Shown: positions 54,050 to 55,985 of the stretch, in pieces
Position numbering within the stretch: the first letter of the stretch is position 1
How the letters are laid out: each line of letters starts with the position of its first letter
Assembly: GCA_016211105.1 (NCBI GenBank)
Contig: JACQSX010000042.1
Location: 1-55,985 of the forward strand
Direction: 5' to 3'
Source: Acidobacteriota bacterium
Lineage (GTDB): Bacteria > Acidobacteriota > UBA6911 > JACQSX01
DNA: 55,985 nt
Position numbers and translations under genes: made by a program
Notes under the pieces: model-generated
What the model was told of the DNA's origin: nothing
The model's database searches: none
The model's input: only the letters and a program-made list of their open reading frames with translations

Positions 54050-55690
54050 TCACATCGGCGGACCTTTAATAGCATAGCCGCCGATGTAATATTCGTAAGT
54101 GCCTGCACGGATTTTTTCCCACTCCTTCAACATCCAGTTCCACGGATCTGACGCGAAGTCTCGTTGGTAGTCACCTGCCACATTGACTCCAGGAATGGAC
54201 GGAATCCACTCATATCGGAAAAGTAGATCCGGATCGCCATATCTTGCTCCTAATGCGCGCACCTCCGCGTCATCAAACGCTTTGACATATCCTTTGTCGC
54301 CAATGGTAATCCACTCGCCCGTATCTCTCAGCTTCCACCGGATCGTGGGAAAATAGACATGCATATGGGCGGTATGCCCCCACAGCATATTATCCAGCCC
54401 CAGTGTCTTGGCATATTCTTTATCTTGATCCTGGATATTGTAGGAGAAGGCCAAATGCTGAATACCGGCACGCTGGCGTTCCATTAGATTGGCTGTCCAA
54501 GGGTCTCCTTCCACTAAAGCCGCCATGTTTCGAACATACTTGGGGTTGGTGGCATAGCCGTCCTGGCGCAAGAACCAGTAGCCCGGCTCGGGAGAGCCAG
54601 GAAACTTGGCATTTTTCAGCGTCGGATTTTCCACCAGCATGCGAAACAGATCCCCATTCTTCCCTCCTCCCTCGAGTCTCTCGATCTTGCCGTGCTTGCT
54701 CAGATAGGCCGACATCTGCGCAAAATGCCCGGTATGATTGGCGGTGGCTACAACCACGGCTCCTTCACTCAACGTGGAGTGCAAGGGACTGGGATAAATA
54801 CTGATGTGATTGGAAGCGTCCGACCGGCCGCTCCGAGCGTTTGCCCAATACGTTGCCTCTTCCGGCGTTAGAGTCCAATGCAGGTTGGTCCCCTGCGGGT
54901 CTTGAAAAGTGACTTCCGAGACAAAGGAGGTCGGCTCCAGGATCTTTTCCTCCACCAAATTCCATACATCCGGTGGAAACTCAGGGGCCTTCGAAAGCAG
55001 GTCTTGGACACGGATGTAAAGCCAGTTGCCCATGTACTTTTTCCCGTGCTTTTCACCAATCGAACGAACCCAAATACCACCAGCGCCGCCTCCGGCGTAA
55101 AAGTACTGTATTTCAGGATGCTTCTCCAGATAGGGAACCAAAAGACCGTGACTTCTTATATATCCATCTCCCAGAGGTTCCAGAAATTCCTTCTGAACCT
55201 CTGCGGGGAAAAACTGCCGGTAGCGCGGCTCAAAATTGCCAAGCTCCTTCCAGGCCTCATTGCCATGCATGAGGCTCTCCTGCACCTTCGTCTCATATTC
55301 CTGCTTGCTCACTCCCATGACGTCCCACATCCACATTTCACGAGCTTGAACCCCTCTCTCCGCCCAGGCCTGTTTCATGGCTTCCCAGACCTGTAAATCC
55401 TGGCCCCACTGAAGGAGCACATACACGATTTGGCCGCTTTGCATCTTCCCCAGTGGGCTCATCCCTCCGCTTTGGCGGACTGCAAGCCGAGCCGCCTCCA
55501 AAAGCTCCTCCTTCTTTGCATTCACCAGATACTTCGGGAACCGAGGTTTCGGGTATGCTTCTTCGCGCTGCGCCTCTTTCTGGCGCGCACAGCTAACACC
55601 GAAGACCAGAAGGGAAAAAACCAACACGCCCCAACCACAAAAGGGCGATTGTTTCAGCCAAGAACTAAAGGAGACACTTTTCGTTTCCAT
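54050..55690 (-). CDS. Tandem-array lipoprotein, copy E
   Basis: 546 residues from ATG 55690, with ggagga upstream; a start at 55714 is in frame but less well placed. The signal segment is GWGVLVFSLLVFGVSC. The subtype marker GGMSPLGKMQSG and the Ser-containing loop (NARSGRSDASNHI) group it with copy C. It has the same conserved motifs and KGPPM terminus. It ends 96 bp before copy D, with the translation-start context gtgtatgga shared between D and E. Function unknown. Confidence 0.75.
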   Translation of the reverse strand: METKSVSFSSWLKQSPFCGWGVLVFSLLVFGVSCARQKEAQREEAYPKPRFPKYLVNAKKEELLEAARLAVRQSGGMSPLGKMQSGQIVYVLLQWGQDLQVWEAMKQAWAERGVQAREMWMWDVMGVSKQEYETKVQESLMHGNEAWKELGNFEPRYRQFFPAEVQKEFLEPLGDGYIRSHGLLVPYLEKHPEIQYFYAGGGAGGIWVRSIGEKHGKKYMGNWLYIRVQDLLSKAPEFPPDVWNLVEEKILEPTSFVSEVTFQDPQGTNLHWTLTPEEATYWANARSGRSDASNHISIYPSPLHSTLSEGAVVVATANHTGHFAQMSAYLSKHGKIERLEGGGKNGDLFRMLVENPTLKNAKFPGSPEPGYWFLRQDGYATNPKYVRNMAALVEGDPWTANLMERQRAGIQHLAFSYNIQDQDKEYAKTLGLDNMLWGHTAHMHVYFPTIRWKLRDTGEWITIGDKGYVKAFDDAEVRALGARYGDPDLLFRYEWIPSIPGVNVAGDYQRDFASDPWNWMLKEWEKIRAGTYEYYIGGYAIKGPPM

Positions 55691-55795
55691 ACACTTCCTC
55701 CATAACTTCATCACGCGCGAGGTACTGCCAAAAGTGATACTTCATGGCCAGCAACTACAGATAAGACATGCTGCCTATTTCCTGATCACCTTGCA

Positions 55796-55985
55796 TCACA
55801 TCGGTGGGCCTTTGAGAGAATAGCCTTCCACGTAGTATTCATACGTGCCTGCACGGATTTTCTCCCACTCCTTCAACATCCAGTTCCAGGGATCCGACGC
55901 GTAGTCTTGCTGGTAGTCGCCAGCAACATTGACTCCAGGAATGGACGGAATCCACTCGTACCGGAAAATGAGATCCGGATCGCCA
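55796..55985 (-). CDS. 3' fragment of a repeated lipoprotein (copy F)
   Basis: The last 62 codons, running off the right edge and stopping at 55796. The sequence ends YSLKGPPM and differs from the left-edge fragment (copy A) by three substitutions, all within the last 50 bp. It is 105 bp upstream of copy E in the same direction, so the array continues beyond the window. Confidence 0.9.
   Translation of the reverse strand, partial: GDPDLIFRYEWIPSIPGVNVAGDYQQDYASDPWNWMLKEWEKIRAGTYEYYVEGYSLKGPPM
55845..55985. repeat. right half of the exact 141-bp inverted terminal repeat
   Basis: Reverse complement of bases 1-141 without mismatch; it lies within lipoprotein fragment F. See the left half for interpretation as an assembly-graph break. 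Confidence 0.9.

Overview
The window looks like a complete metagenome-type contig from an Acidobacteriota-like bacterium. Evidence: a 1,038-residue TonB-dependent receptor with an N-terminal carboxypeptidase-regulatory domain and the plug motif PLNGRDF, several secreted beta-rich proteins, and a glnD-glnK-amt-amt-porin nitrogen locus. Taxonomy is an inference from gene style; no 16S gene is present. The two ends are inverted copies of the 3' end of one multicopy gene, identical for exactly 141 bp. This points to an assembly break at a repeat rather than a natural terminus.

Layout. (1) 1-190: 3' end of a repeated lipoprotein gene. (2) 646-10883, plus strand: nitrogen sensing and uptake, with GlnD, PII, two ammonium channels, an OmpL-like porin and an alginate-export-type barrel. 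Two matching structured leader elements, with three compensatory base-pair changes in one stem, precede the second amt and the porin. (3) 11017-19040: mixed small genes around a tRNA-Arg(ACG) gene, with a decayed toxin-antitoxin pair, a decayed winged-helix fragment and a degraded tRNA copy. Intact genes here are an RhlE-type helicase, a zinc-ribbon membrane protein, an ABM-fold protein, an HTH regulator and a secreted beta protein. (4) 19431-26303: housekeeping and nucleic-acid genes, namely BipA/TypA, RpoD, a cold-shock protein, an RRM protein with a tiny basic partner, a radical SAM protein and an XPF/ERCC4-type nuclease. (5) 26350-36702: a catabolic locus with a cupin, a three-subunit molybdenum hydroxylase, a UbiD-type decarboxylase, a divergent ACMSD-like amidohydrolase, and a creatininase/flavoprotein/2Fe-2S operon joined by ATGA overlaps. 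The substrate is unknown. (6) 37382-41492: the TonB-dependent receptor and a secreted protein. (7) 41549-55985, minus strand: tandem lipoproteins of about 545 residues (four complete, one partial here, another partial at the left end), two paralogous 1,000-residue FtsX-type permeases and one ABC ATPase.

How the parts may work together. In the nitrogen locus GlnD would uridylylate PII at Tyr51, PII would gate the Amt channels, and the barrels would supply outer-membrane passage. The leader elements may tie the second Amt and the porin to one shared signal. In the catabolic locus, hydroxylation, prFMN-dependent decarboxylation, ring or amide hydrolysis and a flavin redox step could form one pathway for an aromatic or N-heterocyclic acid. 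The right-hand array is the strongest candidate for an undescribed system: an envelope ABC complex with amplified lipoproteins whose fold I tentatively relate to M29 aminopeptidases and NicX dioxygenases.
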